A stretch of DNA of 64,000 bases from Chitinophagaceae bacterium (GTDB taxonomy: Bacteria; Bacteroidota; Bacteroidia; Chitinophagales; Chitinophagaceae), in assembly GCA_016721385.1 (NCBI GenBank), contig JADKIE010000001.1:1-64000 (forward strand). The letters are read 5' to 3'. The first letter of the stretch is position 1. Each line of letters opens with the position of its first letter. The notes beneath the pieces were generated by a model. That model was not told the origin of the DNA, searched no databases, and saw nothing but the letters and a program-made list of their open reading frames with translations. Shown piece by piece: positions 35,627 to 45,168 of this stretch. The translations under genes and the position numbers were made by a program.

Positions 35627-35651
35627 AAAATAAATAGCTATTCTTTTCAGT

Positions 35652-36454
35652 TTATCCTTTTTGGATATTTCGAATATGCCACCACATTGCTGTAATTACA
35701 GATAAAAGTAAAATAGCTTGTATAATGTAGCCTGTAACTTCAATAGTTTGTAACATGGCAGGCGTAGTATTTGGTGCATTTTCAAAGCTAAAATGGGCCT
35801 CATGCCCTTATGTTGCCCAAGCAAGGCCAACATAAAATTTACACCTATGTGTATGCCGGTTGGCAAGGCTATGCCGTTGGTTTTTGCTGCTGCCAATCCA
35901 AATATTAAAGCAAACACACCCGGCCCAATAAACGATGAAAGTAATGATTGTCCGCCAACATAGTGATAAAGTGCAAAGAGTGTAGCGATAATAATTTGTG
36001 TAAGTACTAAACCTAATGTCTTATTTAGTTTTACAAAGGCATAGCCTCTAAATGCTAACTCCTCCATTAAGGCCAAAGGAATTAAAGCTAAAGCCCAAAA
36101 TAAAAAGGAAGCAATATTATAATTGGGTAATAATTTTATTTGAACGCTTGTAAATAACAGTATAGCTCCCATAGTTACCATAGCAATACTACAACCAATG
36201 GCAAAACCTGTAATTATACGTTGTGCTGTTTTTTTCTCCCAAATTAAACCAATAGAAGCTAAAGTTATTTTTTCTGTTTTGCAAAAAATCCATGTAAGAA
36301 CGAATGCTACAATTGTACCTGTTAAGCCATAAACAAATCGTTCGTACTGTAAAGGGAAAAAACTACTTGTTTTAGAGGTGATGGCCAACAAAGCAGTAAA
36401 ACAAATACAAAACAATATTGCTTTAATTGTTGTACTTATTTTATTAGTTACCAT
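35652..36454 (-). CDS. CPBP family intramembrane glutamic endopeptidase, frameshifted C-terminus
   Basis: An ABI/CAAX-type membrane protease. EELAFRGYAFV is the EExxxR motif, LYHYVGG supplies a His, and GIHIGVNFMLALLG the H-x3-N motif. About eight hydrophobic helices are present. The frame breaks near 35812 within a run of C and G bases; in the next frame the protein continues to a final helix (VITAMWWHIRNIQKG) and stop at 35652. The substrate is unknown; family roles include prenyl-protein processing and peptide maturation. Confidence 0.85.
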
Positions 36455-36498
36455 TTGATAGGTTTAGTTGTATCAAATGTAACGAAGTTTTAATAAAA

Positions 36499-38277
36499 CT
36501 ATTTTAACTCTGCTGCAAATCTTTCTCTGGGAGCTTTAATAAAATCTCTGGGATATTTTTTTAGATAACGCCAAAGCAAACCTAAAAACTCAGAATAGTC
36601 TTTTAGATGAATGCCGCGGCTTTTTACAGCTACAAAAAAGGCCAATCCAAAACTTACTGCAAAATTTAAAAAACCTATTAAACCTACACCAAATAAAGTA
36701 TATACAACTTCAGATAAAGGCACAGCATGATTTAATCCAAAAAAACCAATTGCAGTATTTGCGGCCGAAATTGTTATATGCCTTATATCAAAAGGCAACC
36801 CAAACATTTTCCCAAAAAAACCTGCCATCCCTAAAAAGAAGCCTAATGAAATATTTCCGATTAATGCGCCTAAATTATTTTGAACATAAGCAATTATTTT
36901 ATTGCGCCATTTTTCGCTGAAGTTGCGTAAGCCAACGCCGCTACGCATTCTGTCTGTTATTTTACCATATACTACATAGTTTTCTACATAACCTGCAATA
37001 ATACCACTGGCAAATAAAAAAAAGCCGGTAAAGCAAGCATACAATAAAGCTAAACTATGAAAGGGCTGCTGATCAGTTAACAATTTTTGTGCTGCAGCAC
37101 CTGAAGCAATCATGGTACCTGTAGTACTAAAAAACAACATTGCTAATAAATAAGTAAGCGGAAAACAACCATTAAATTTCCGGCAAATGATGCCAGTTGA
37201 GTGCGGCTAACTTTAGCTACAGTTATGGCTAAGTTTCGCAAATCGGGTTCATCACCTGTTTTTTGTGCATCAAACGAACTGGCTACATTATTGGCTGTAT
37301 AGGCTGGTTGTTTTGTTGCCAAAGTAGAGCCTGTATCTTGTATTAAGATAAAGCCCAGCGAATAATTAGTACTGTAAAAAAAACCTTGCCAAAAAGGCGC
37401 TAAACTTAATTTACCTATCAAATTTTTTACAATCCCAATAAACGAAATAATTACACCTCCTCCAGCAGCACTCCAAAACATTTTCCAAAATTCTTTTCGG
37501 GTTGTTGTTATATAATCCTCCCCACGCTTACCGCCATGCTCTGCTATTTGGTAAGCAAGGTAACCTGTGTTTTCACTTAAAATTCTTTTAACGAATTCTT
37601 TCTGTTTTCGTTTTTAACAACCGTTTTAAAATACTCAACAAAGCGTTCAGTATTAAACCGGCTATCACTATCCAATACATCTACAATAATAAAAAGCCTG
37701 TCTATTTGTTGCTGTAATCTAGTAAGAATATATGTTTGAGCAAGGCTTGTTCCATGCTTTTTTCGCTGTTCCTTAATCCATAAAATACTTTGGTTACAAT
37801 TGTGCAATGCTTCAGTAACACTAATTAAAATATTTTTTTTCTTTTCGGTATAATTTACATTTTCGCCTAAAAGCAAATACTCGTTTACCAGGCGGTTTTG
37901 CTCTAAAAAGGGGTAAGCTGCATCATTAAAATCATCGTAGCTTTGTGTTTTAATTTACTCGTTATTTCTTGCACAAAGCCACGGCTGCTAACAATGCCAT
38001 TTTCTGTTAGAGCCGTGACAATATTGGTTCTTAAAAATTGCGACAACAGAGCTTTACGTAACGAAAACAACCCCGATTTTTGCTGCGTAAGCTGATATAA
38101 AAGCGCTTTAAATTTAAGGTTAGCTTCTTCGCTATTTTTTGCCGTGGAAGGCCGTATGCTTTTAATAATATTTGTAATAAAAATAAGGCTGTTACCTGCT
38201 GTATTTAAAGGCAATACAACTGCAGGCTGCTTTTTAGGCGGCTGAATATTTTCTTTATTTCGCTTGGTTAACCTCAT
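36499..38277 (-). CDS. Gcr-type 'site-specific recombinase' family membrane protein, frameshifted
   Basis: A large protein (about 590 aa when joined) broken near 37905, 37570 and 37140. The N-terminal third is helical and soluble (RSTAKNSEEANLKFKALLYQL; NQSILWIKEQRKKHGTSLAQ); the rest has many hydrophobic segments (AAGGGVIISFIGIVKNLIG, YACFTGFFLFASGIIAGYVEN, GFFLGMAGFFGKMFG). The pattern matches the family named after gonococcal Gcr (COG4389). That name claims recombinase activity, but the visible architecture is an integral membrane protein with no recognisable recombinase catalytic motif, so the name should be treated with care. Confidence 0.68.
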
Positions 38278-38350
38278 TTTACGTTACATATATAATGACA
38301 ATAATAGTGCCTAAAAAGTTGCTCACAATCAATTTTAATAAAAATCGTAT

Positions 38351-38358
38351 TATTTTTG
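38351..38358 (+). promoter_or_regulatory. -7 element directly upstream of clpS
   Basis: TATTTTTG fits TAnnTTTG and ends 8 nt before the clpS ATG, implying a leader of only a few bases. Confidence 0.5.
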
Positions 38359-38366
38359 TGTTATCA

Positions 38367-38666
38367 ATGACTATTAAAGAAAATACCGCCACAAAATTTT
38401 TGGAAGAAACAGATAGTTTGGTTTATGCCGAAGAAAGCTGCTCATTAATTGTTTGGAATGATGAAGTAAATACTTTTGAGTGGGTTATAGAAACACTCAT
38501 GGATGTTTGCGGACACACTGAAGAGCAGGCCGAACAATGTTCTCTTTTAATACACCATAAAGGTAAATATGCTGTAAAAGAAGGCAGCTACGATGTATTA
38601 AAACCAATGTGTGATGCTATTACCGAAAGAGGTATTAGTGCCACAATTGAAGTGGTTGCTCAATAA
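38367..38666 (+). CDS. clpS: ATP-dependent Clp protease adaptor ClpS
   Basis: Delivers N-degron substrates to the ClpA/ClpC unfoldase. After a flexible N-terminus, SLIVWNDEVNTFEWVIETLMDVCGHTEEQAEQCSLLIHHKGKYAV contains the substrate-pocket Asn-Asp-Glu and the Clp-binding His. At 99 aa it is normal length. The preferred start is MTIKENTATK at 38367; earlier codons lie upstream of the -7 element. It is intact and 32 nt before the next plus-strand gene. Confidence 0.93.
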   Translation: MTIKENTATKFLEETDSLVYAEESCSLIVWNDEVNTFEWVIETLMDVCGHTEEQAEQCSLLIHHKGKYAVKEGSYDVLKPMCDAITERGISATIEVVAQ

Positions 38667-38698
38667 TCTAATCATCTTTTTATTTAAACAAACGTATA

Positions 38699-39814
38699 AT
38701 GCAAATAGCAATTTTGGGTGCAGGAATGGTGGGCAGAGCCATGGCTTTGGATTTGGTAAAACAATATTCAGTTACCTCTTTTGATGTTAGTTTAGCCTCA
38801 TTGAATATTCTGTCTGAAAAAAACAAGCAGGTAAAAACGATTCAAACAGATTTAAGCGACTATAGCAACTATCCCAATTTGCTTAAAGATTTTGATTATG
38901 TTATTTGCGCTGTGCCCGGTTTTATGGGCTACAAAGCATTAGAGGCAATTATTTTTGCCGGAAAAAATGTAGTAGATATTTCTTTTTTTCCGGAAAATGC
39001 TTTAGCACTTGATAAACTGGCCAAAGAAAAGAACATAACTGCCATAGTAGATTGTGGCGTTGCTCCGGGCATGAGCAATTTTGTTTTAGGATACTACAAC
39101 CAAAAAATGAAAATCAATAATTTTGAATGCATGGTTGGCGGCTTGCCAAAAAAAAGAATACAGCCGTTTGAATATAAAGCTCCCTTCTCTCCTATTGATG
39201 TATTGGAAGAATATACAAGACCTGCCCGGTATATTGAAAATAGCTGCATCGTAACCAAGCCTGCCTTAAGTGATGCTGAGTTAATAGATTTTGAACCTGT
39301 AGGTACTTTAGAAAGTTTTAATACAGATGGCTTACGCTCTATTCTATTTACAATGCCACACATACCCAATATGAAGGAAAAAACATTGCGCTATCCCGGC
39401 CATATAGATTTGATGAAAGGTTTAATTAAAGCCGGTTTTTTAAGTACAGAAAAAGTAAATGGCTTAGATATTTCACCAATGGAATTTACCAGCAAGCTAT
39501 TATTTAACCAATGGAAATTAGGTGCCGAGGAAGAAGAATTTACACTAATGCAAATAAAGGTGAGTGATGATACCAAAACCATAACCTACAATTTATATGA
39601 TGAATATGACGCTCCTACCAAAACCTCAAGCATGAGCCGTACCACCGGATACACCGCCACAGCAACTTTAAATATGTTGATAGATGGTTTGTTTGCAGAG
39701 AAAGGTGTTTTTCCGCCTGAGTTAGTTGGAAAATATGAAAACTGCTTTAATTATGTAATTAATTATTTACAGGAAAGAAATGTAGTTTATAAGCTCACAG
39801 TAACCACAAATTAA
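38699..39814 (+). CDS. saccharopine dehydrogenase family protein
   Basis: An NAD(P)-dependent oxidoreductase-like protein of the saccharopine dehydrogenase / carboxynorspermidine synthase family. The Rossmann motif AILGAGMVGRAMA opens it; VICAVPGFMGYKALEAI and VVDISFFPENA follow; IVDCGVAPGMSNFVLGY is the conserved linker. The C-terminal half is the substrate/dimer domain. 371 aa, intact. It may act in lysine or polyamine metabolism; the neighbours do not decide which. Confidence 0.88.
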   Translation: MQIAILGAGMVGRAMALDLVKQYSVTSFDVSLASLNILSEKNKQVKTIQTDLSDYSNYPNLLKDFDYVICAVPGFMGYKALEAIIFAGKNVVDISFFPENALALDKLAKEKNITAIVDCGVAPGMSNFVLGYYNQKMKINNFECMVGGLPKKRIQPFEYKAPFSPIDVLEEYTRPARYIENSCIVTKPALSDAELIDFEPVGTLESFNTDGLRSILFTMPHIPNMKEKTLRYPGHIDLMKGLIKAGFLSTEKVNGLDISPMEFTSKLLFNQWKLGAEEEEFTLMQIKVSDDTKTITYNLYDEYDAPTKTSSMSRTTGYTATATLNMLIDGLFAEKGVFPPELVGKYENCFNYVINYLQERNVVYKLTVTTN

Positions 39815-39878
39815 CTTTTGCATTATTTTATAATTAACTGAATTTGTATTGTGTATTTTTGATGCTTATTTATATAAA

Positions 39879-40712
39879 ATGAAAAGATTGCTATTTATAT
39901 CTGTTGTTACTTTATTTTTTTCTTGTAAAGAAGATGATGAGGCTGGAAAACCAACCGACAAACCAGTTGAAACCTCAAATGGTGTTGCTGCCCCCCAAAT
40001 ACTAAATGCAAATTTACTTGCAGAATATAAACATGATACCGCTGCATTTACACAAGGCTTGCAATACTTTAATGGAAAATTGTACGAAGGAACGGGTGAT
40101 TATGAAAATTCGGCATTAAAAATTGTAAACCTTAAAACCGGGCTTGCAGAAAAAAAGCATAAAATAGGCCGCAATAGCTCAGACAAAATGTTTGGAGAAG
40201 GTATCACTATTTTAAAAGACAAAATTTATCAACTCACTTGGGATAGCGGCGTTGTATTTGTTTATAATATTAATAATATTGATAAACCCATTCAAACCTT
40301 TAAATGGAATTCCGAAGGTTGGGGAATTACAAACGATGGTACAAATCTTATTATTAGTGATGGAATTACACCCAATTTATATTTTGTAAACCCTGCAGAT
40401 TTTAAAGTTTTACGTGTTCAATCTGTACAAGATAATTACGGCCCTGTATTAAATTTAAATGAGCTGGAGTATATTGACGGTTATGTGTTTGCAAATGTTT
40501 GGGGCACAGGTTACATTGTAAAAATTGATCCGGCTTCGGGGCATGTTATTGGCATACTGCATACAAATAAATTATTAGAACATTTTTATGCAACTTATCC
40601 AATTCAAGACAGAGATAATGTACTTAACGGCATTGCCTATGACAGTGCAACCAAGAAAATGTTTATCACCGGTAAGCGTTGGCCTAAATTATTTGAAATT
40701 AGTTTAAATTAA
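39879..40712 (+). CDS. glutaminyl-peptide cyclotransferase, predicted lipoprotein
   Basis: Cyclises N-terminal glutamine to pyroglutamate, using a five-bladed propeller like the plant/bacterial glutaminyl cyclases. MKRLLFISVVTLFFSC has a lipobox-like end (FFSC), so it should be an anchored periplasmic lipoprotein. AFTQGLQYFNGKLYEGTG, MFGEGITIL, EGWGITNDG, LNELEYIDG and LNGIAYDSA are the conserved blade motifs. The start is set at the signal peptide (39879). Intact. Its stop lies inside the end of the convergent exonuclease gene. Confidence 0.9.
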   Translation: MKRLLFISVVTLFFSCKEDDEAGKPTDKPVETSNGVAAPQILNANLLAEYKHDTAAFTQGLQYFNGKLYEGTGDYENSALKIVNLKTGLAEKKHKIGRNSSDKMFGEGITILKDKIYQLTWDSGVVFVYNINNIDKPIQTFKWNSEGWGITNDGTNLIISDGITPNLYFVNPADFKVLRVQSVQDNYGPVLNLNELEYIDGYVFANVWGTGYIVKIDPASGHVIGILHTNKLLEHFYATYPIQDRDNVLNGIAYDSATKKMFITGKRWPKLFEISLN

Positions 40713-42046
40713 TTCAATTTTTTTGTGTGGGTTCATCTCCACAAAACTGTAAATACTATTGCGTATATAATCATTATCCGCATAAGGTGTAAGCAGTTCT
40801 TTTAAATTGCTTACAGATTGAAGTGTATGTGTATTGGGCAAATAACCCATACCCCAAAACTTCCTCTTTCTATTAATAAACAAAGTTTTTCAGTTGCTTT
40901 AATACCATCATCAACAACTGCAAATGTTGGTAGTTGCTTATTTAAGGCCAGCACAGCTTTGCTAATTTTTTTATTGTACTTTTTGGGGTGCTCCAAATTT
41001 TGTATTTCATCGTTGGTTAAGGGTTGTTTGTTTACAAAACACAACTTATCGCTCAGTTCAAACTCTTCAATCATTTTTTTTAGCATAACCAATCCTTCAT
41101 GCAGCAAATTAAACGTGTAAAGCGCAGGCAAATGTTTTTTCTTTTTATCAATAGCTAATCGCATATAGCCTTTTCCGTCTTCAAACATATACAAACCAAA
41201 CTTTTGCAGCGGTTGTTTTTGGCTGGCATTATATTTTGGCCATAATCTTTTTATTTCGGTGCTTTCCAATACAATTGCTTCCAATTCTGTAGCACATTCT
41301 TTACAGGTAATGGCATGTATATTACGAACAAAATTTTGCCGCTTTCTATCCGGATCGTTTTGTGTAAAGTGGCTACTCACTCTTTTTTTAATATTTACTG
41401 CCTTGCCCACATACACAATTTTATTTTTATTGTTATGAAAGTAATAAACACCCGGTTTCGAAGGCAATTTTTGTATATCTGCTTTAGTTAAATGCAACGG
41501 CAACCATTGCTCGGCAGATGTTTTTTTAAGCATGGCATCAATATGTTGCTGTCCGTTGTTTGTTAAATAATGTTCAAATAACAATACTGTTGCCTGTGCA
41601 TCTCCTCCAGCTCTGTGGCGGTTTTCAATATTTATGTTTAACTCCCTGCAAAGATTACCCAAACTGTATGATGCCAATCCCGGAAAAACTTTACGCCCCA
41701 AACGAACAGTGCACAATTTCTTTGCTACTAAATCGTATCCGCAAATTTTAAGTTGATGTTTTACAAAACTGTAATCAAAATTTACACTATGAGCAACAAA
41801 AATTTTATCATTTAGTAATTCAAACAAAGGCTCTGCTATTTCCTCAAACGTTGGCGCATTGGCCACCATAGCATTATCTATACCCGTAAGTGCAGTAATA
41901 TAATATGGTATTTTTTGTAATGGGTTAATTAAAGTTTCCATTTTTTTTACAACCCTGTTGCCATCATGTATATACACAGCTATTTCGGTAATGCCATTGG
42001 CGCTGGCATATCCTCCGGTGGTTTCTATATCTACAATGGCGTACAT
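40704..42046 (-). CDS. DEDDh exonuclease fused to a GIY-YIG domain, frameshifted C-terminus
   Basis: A fusion nuclease. The N-terminal DnaQ-like exonuclease has IVDIETTGG (DxE), HSVNFDYSF and HRAGGDAQA (DEDDh His and Asp). From about residue 195 a UvrC-type GIY-YIG domain follows (PGVYYFHNNKNKIVYVGKAVNIKKRV). This combination occurs in UvrC-like Cho/DNA-polymerase-III-epsilon-type proteins and suggests a DNA-repair nuclease. The frame breaks near 40850; in the other frame the C-terminus runs to a stop at 40704, overlapping the stop of the convergent cyclotransferase gene by 9 bp. Confidence 0.88.
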
Positions 42047-42103
42047 TAGCTGCTTATTTTTAAGACTTCTAAATTACTAATTTATTTAGTACAAACATTT
42101 TTT

Positions 42104-42433
42104 ATGGAAATAAAATCTTTCTCTTTTCAAACCCTAAACTGGGCATCTATACCAAAAGTAGAGTATGCAGGCACAACAGGTATAGCCTTTTGGCAAACAT
42201 TTTTAATGGGAAATATCAGAGTAAGAATGGTAGAGTATTCTGCCAATTATTTAGCCGATCATTGGTGCAGCAAAGGCCATATTATTTTATGTGTAGATGG
42301 TAATATGGAAACCGAATTGCAGGATGGACGAAAGTTTATGTTAGAAAAAGGAATGACGTATCATGTGGGAGATGATTGTGAGGCACATCGTTCGGCATCT
42401 GTTTGCGGCTGCAAACTGTTTATTGTGGATTGA
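42104..42433 (+). CDS. DHCW-motif cupin-fold protein
   Basis: A 109-aa single-domain cupin. ADHWCSKGHIILCVDGNMETELQDGR carries the family's DHWC motif followed by cupin motif 1; VGDDCEAHRSASVCGC carries motif 2-like residues. Several Cys and His residues could bind metal. The function of this family is unknown. It is intact; the last 14 bp overlap the end of the convergent LysE-type gene. Confidence 0.88.
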   Translation: MEIKSFSFQTLNWASIPKVEYAGTTGIAFWQTFLMGNIRVRMVEYSANYLADHWCSKGHIILCVDGNMETELQDGRKFMLEKGMTYHVGDDCEAHRSASVCGCKLFIVD

Positions 42434-43105
42434 TGTTTTTTTGCTTTGATTCCTTATCAAATTTTGAAATAGCATCTTTATGCATAAGCATTTTAATTAA
42501 TTGAATAATGGCAGTAATGGCAAAAATACCCCCGATTACCCAGTTTAAATATTGCTGACTGTTGGCAATACGCTGCACCAACCACTTACCGCCAAAAATA
42601 AAAACAGCATTGCCTAAAAGTGTTCCCAAGCCAATACCAATAATATAGCTGTTATATTGTCCGGGCTTAGGTTCCAGTATTTTTTTTGTAAATAATACAG
42701 TACTCCAACCAAACCAAAAAGGTATTTGCACCGGATTAATTGCACACATAAACATACCCAGTAAAAACGGTGCATATTATTTTGCAGCATTACATTTTTA
42801 GCCTCTCCGCCACCTTTTGCAGCAGCAATAAAACTACCCGTGGCTAAGGCAATAATTATAGCAAGCGTAACCCATTCCATTACTTTCATCAACTTATCTT
42901 GCTTACGTATCCAGTCTATCCCAACTAGTGAAATGCGTACATAAACCATTTCTACAAGTAAAGAGCCCAACGAAAAATACATGGCATCTAAAATACTTTC
43001 TTGTATGCCAATTTGCATGGCCGCAACATTTAAAGTACCTAAGGGCAAGCTTCCTAAAAAGCTAATAATTAAGCCCCAAAAAAATATTTTTAAAAGTCGC
43101 TGCAT
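42420..43105 (-). CDS. LysE family exporter, frameshifted
   Basis: A six-helix amino-acid/metabolite exporter. SFLGSLPLGTLNVAAMQIGI at the N-terminus is the LysE/RhtB-like GPGP region variant, VEMVYVRISLVGIDWI follows, and AINPVQIPFWFGWSTVLF is the second conserved loop. The frame breaks near 42775 (after NNM/H), and both halves join to about 225 aa, normal for the family. The substrate is unknown. Confidence 0.83.
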
Positions 43106-43169
43106 TTAGTATTATTCAAGTATTCAATATCTGGTATCCTGTCCCTTGTTTTAGCTTAAAATATCTTTG

Positions 43170-44218
43170 TCATTCTATCCCTGCATCTACCAATTTCATT
43201 TGCTTTTGCAGGTGTTTTGCATTATTCAAAAATTGTTGCCCTTTTCGGTAATTCCAGGGTTTTATACCCTGCTGCTTATTATATTTACTTATTTGGTATA
43301 GTGCTTTCCAGTGTTTTAAAATTTCTTTGTAAGCACCAACCAATGTGTAGCCGGTATCGTAAAAATGATTGGGCTCGGCACCACAACCGTTGTATTCTAA
43401 AATGGAAAAATTCTTACCGTTTTTTAAATCTTCAACATTGGTACACATAATATCGTAACGACCGTAAAAAAAATCGTTTATCTGCAAACTTATTTTATCA
43501 AAAATGCTTACCAATTTATCGTCGATATGCTCTTTAAATCTACAAAATGAGCTCCACGGTTATGATTGGCTGCATAGCTCAACATATATTTTTCATCTTT
43601 TTTTAGCACTTCATTCCATTTGTGTTTATGCTTGCTATGCAACTCTCCTACCCGTTTTTGTCCTTTTGGATGTTGCAATATTAATTGCTCTAAAGTTTGT
43701 ACACCATCGCCAACAACCTGCAATGGAATTTTGTGCAAAAAACCTGTAACTATACCTTTATTTTCCTGAGGATGCCGAATGTAAAACACACTTACCTCCA
43801 TTGGGTAAGTTACCATTTGTTGTACAATGTATTCAAATGGCATTTTAGTATGATAGTTTATAAACTCTTTTTCTGTATCTATTTTACGAAACAAAATACC
43901 TTGCCCGCCTACTTCAGGCTTTACTATTAACGGGTAAACTATTTTGTGTTTAACAATATTTTCTTTTACCAAATTAATGTCTTGATTTGGTTTTACATTA
44001 AATGTGGTTGGATATAACTCCGTTGGCAGCAAATCGTACATTTCTTTTTTAGGCTCGCCTTCCATGCCGCCAAATGTTAGCTTTGGATTACTGGGTGTAA
44101 AAAACCAAACAGCACCCGATTTTATAATATACCATAGCCACATAGGTGTAATAGGTGCATAAATTAATTTAAAGGGCCAGGCTTCCCAGTGCGTAATGGT
44201 ATAAAATAATTTTTTCAA
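43170..44218 (-). CDS. ATP-grasp domain protein of unknown function, frameshifted
   Basis: An ATP-grasp-like enzyme (carboxylate-amine/thiol ligase fold). YPLIVKPEVGGQGILFRKI is the ATP-binding lysine/glycine-loop region, FEYIVQQMVTYPMEVSVFYIRHP the next strands, VVGDGVQTLEQLI follows, and GRYDIMCTNVEDLKNGKNFSILEYNGCGAEP gives the metal-binding Asp/Glu/Asn cluster. The frame breaks near 43535; the pieces sum to about 350 aa. It resembles D-Ala-D-Ala-ligase-like or tubulin-ligase-like proteins of Bacteroidota, but I cannot name its substrates. Neighbours are unrelated. Confidence 0.75.
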
Positions 44219-44256
44219 AATATTGGTCTATAATGCTGCCATTTTGTTAAAGATGA

Positions 44257-44306
44257 ACGTAATGCGACGCCAATGCAGCTGAGCAAAGCATCTGCAGCTT
44301 GTTACA
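44257..44306 (+). repeat. interspersed palindromic repeat, type 1, copy 3
   Basis: acgtaatgcgacgccaatg, then a gcagct...gcatctgcagct hairpin core and gttaca. It lies between the ATP-grasp gene and the Fe-S protein gene. Confidence 0.55.
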
Positions 44307-44385
44307 AAAGAAACAAAAATAAATACTTAACCCCAAAGTGCAATCGTAAAACATTTATTTACATTTGTACTCTTAATGTATAGTT

Positions 44386-45168
44386 ATGCATGTACCAACA
44401 ATGGCCGAAATGATGGCAAGTGGCGAAAATCCCGAAATTTTGTTTTGGGTGGGATGTGCCGGAAGTTTTGATCAAAGGGCTCAAAAAATTACAAAAGCAT
44501 TTGTAACCATTTTAGATAAAGTGGGTGTTAAATACGCCATTTTGGGTAAAGAAGAAATGTGTACCGGCGATCCGGCACGTAGAAGCGGAAACGAGTTTAT
44601 GTTTCAAATGATGGCGTACCAAAATATTCAAATTTTAAACGGCTATGGCATTAAAAAAATTGTAACGGCTTGTCCTCATTGTTTTAATACGTTAAAAAAT
44701 GAATACCCGGAGTTAGGCGGCACTTACGAAGTAATACACCATGCTACATTTATACAACAACTGATAGATGAAGGCAAAATAAAAATGACAGATGGAGGTA
44801 TATTTAAAGGGCAAAAAATTACGTACCACGATAGTTGTTATTTAGGCAGAGCTAATAACATTTATGAAGCACCCCGAAAGGTTTTAGAGGCATTGGATGT
44901 AGCTTTGGTAGAAATGAAACGCTGCCGCAGCAATGGCTTATGCTGTGGCGCCGGTGGCGCACAAATGTTTAAGGAAGAAGAAAAAGGAACTACACGTATT
45001 AATTTAGACAGAGCGAATGAAGCGTTGGAAACCGGGGCAAGTGTAATAGCATCTGCCTGCCCGTTTTGTAATACCATGATGACAGATGGTGTAAAAAACA
45101 GTAATAAAGAAGATGAAGTACAAGTACTGGATATTGCAGAGTTGGTGGCTGCATCACTGAAAAATTAA
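44386..45168 (+). CDS. (Fe-S)-binding protein with two CCG domains (LutA/HdrB-like)
   Basis: A soluble redox subunit of the heterodisulfide-reductase-B/LutA family. First CCG-like set: FWVGCAGSFD, EMCTGDPARR, VTACPHCFNTLKNEYP. Second: YHDSCYLGRAN, NGLCCGAGGAQMF, ACPFCNTMM. At 260 aa it is the length of two-CCG proteins. In Bacteroidota such proteins usually work with an adjacent ferredoxin-type partner, which is not present upstream here, where the region holds a repeat. The next gene overlaps by one base. Confidence 0.9.
   Translation: MHVPTMAEMMASGENPEILFWVGCAGSFDQRAQKITKAFVTILDKVGVKYAILGKEEMCTGDPARRSGNEFMFQMMAYQNIQILNGYGIKKIVTACPHCFNTLKNEYPELGGTYEVIHHATFIQQLIDEGKIKMTDGGIFKGQKITYHDSCYLGRANNIYEAPRKVLEALDVALVEMKRCRSNGLCCGAGGAQMFKEEEKGTTRINLDRANEALETGASVIASACPFCNTMMTDGVKNSNKEDEVQVLDIAELVAASLKN

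Noticed and set aside
36499..38277. Gcr-type gene as the integrase belonging to the tRNA-Val att-like repeat
   Set aside because: It lies 2 kb away, is a membrane-type protein without tyrosine- or serine-recombinase motifs, and belongs to a widely conserved chromosomal family.
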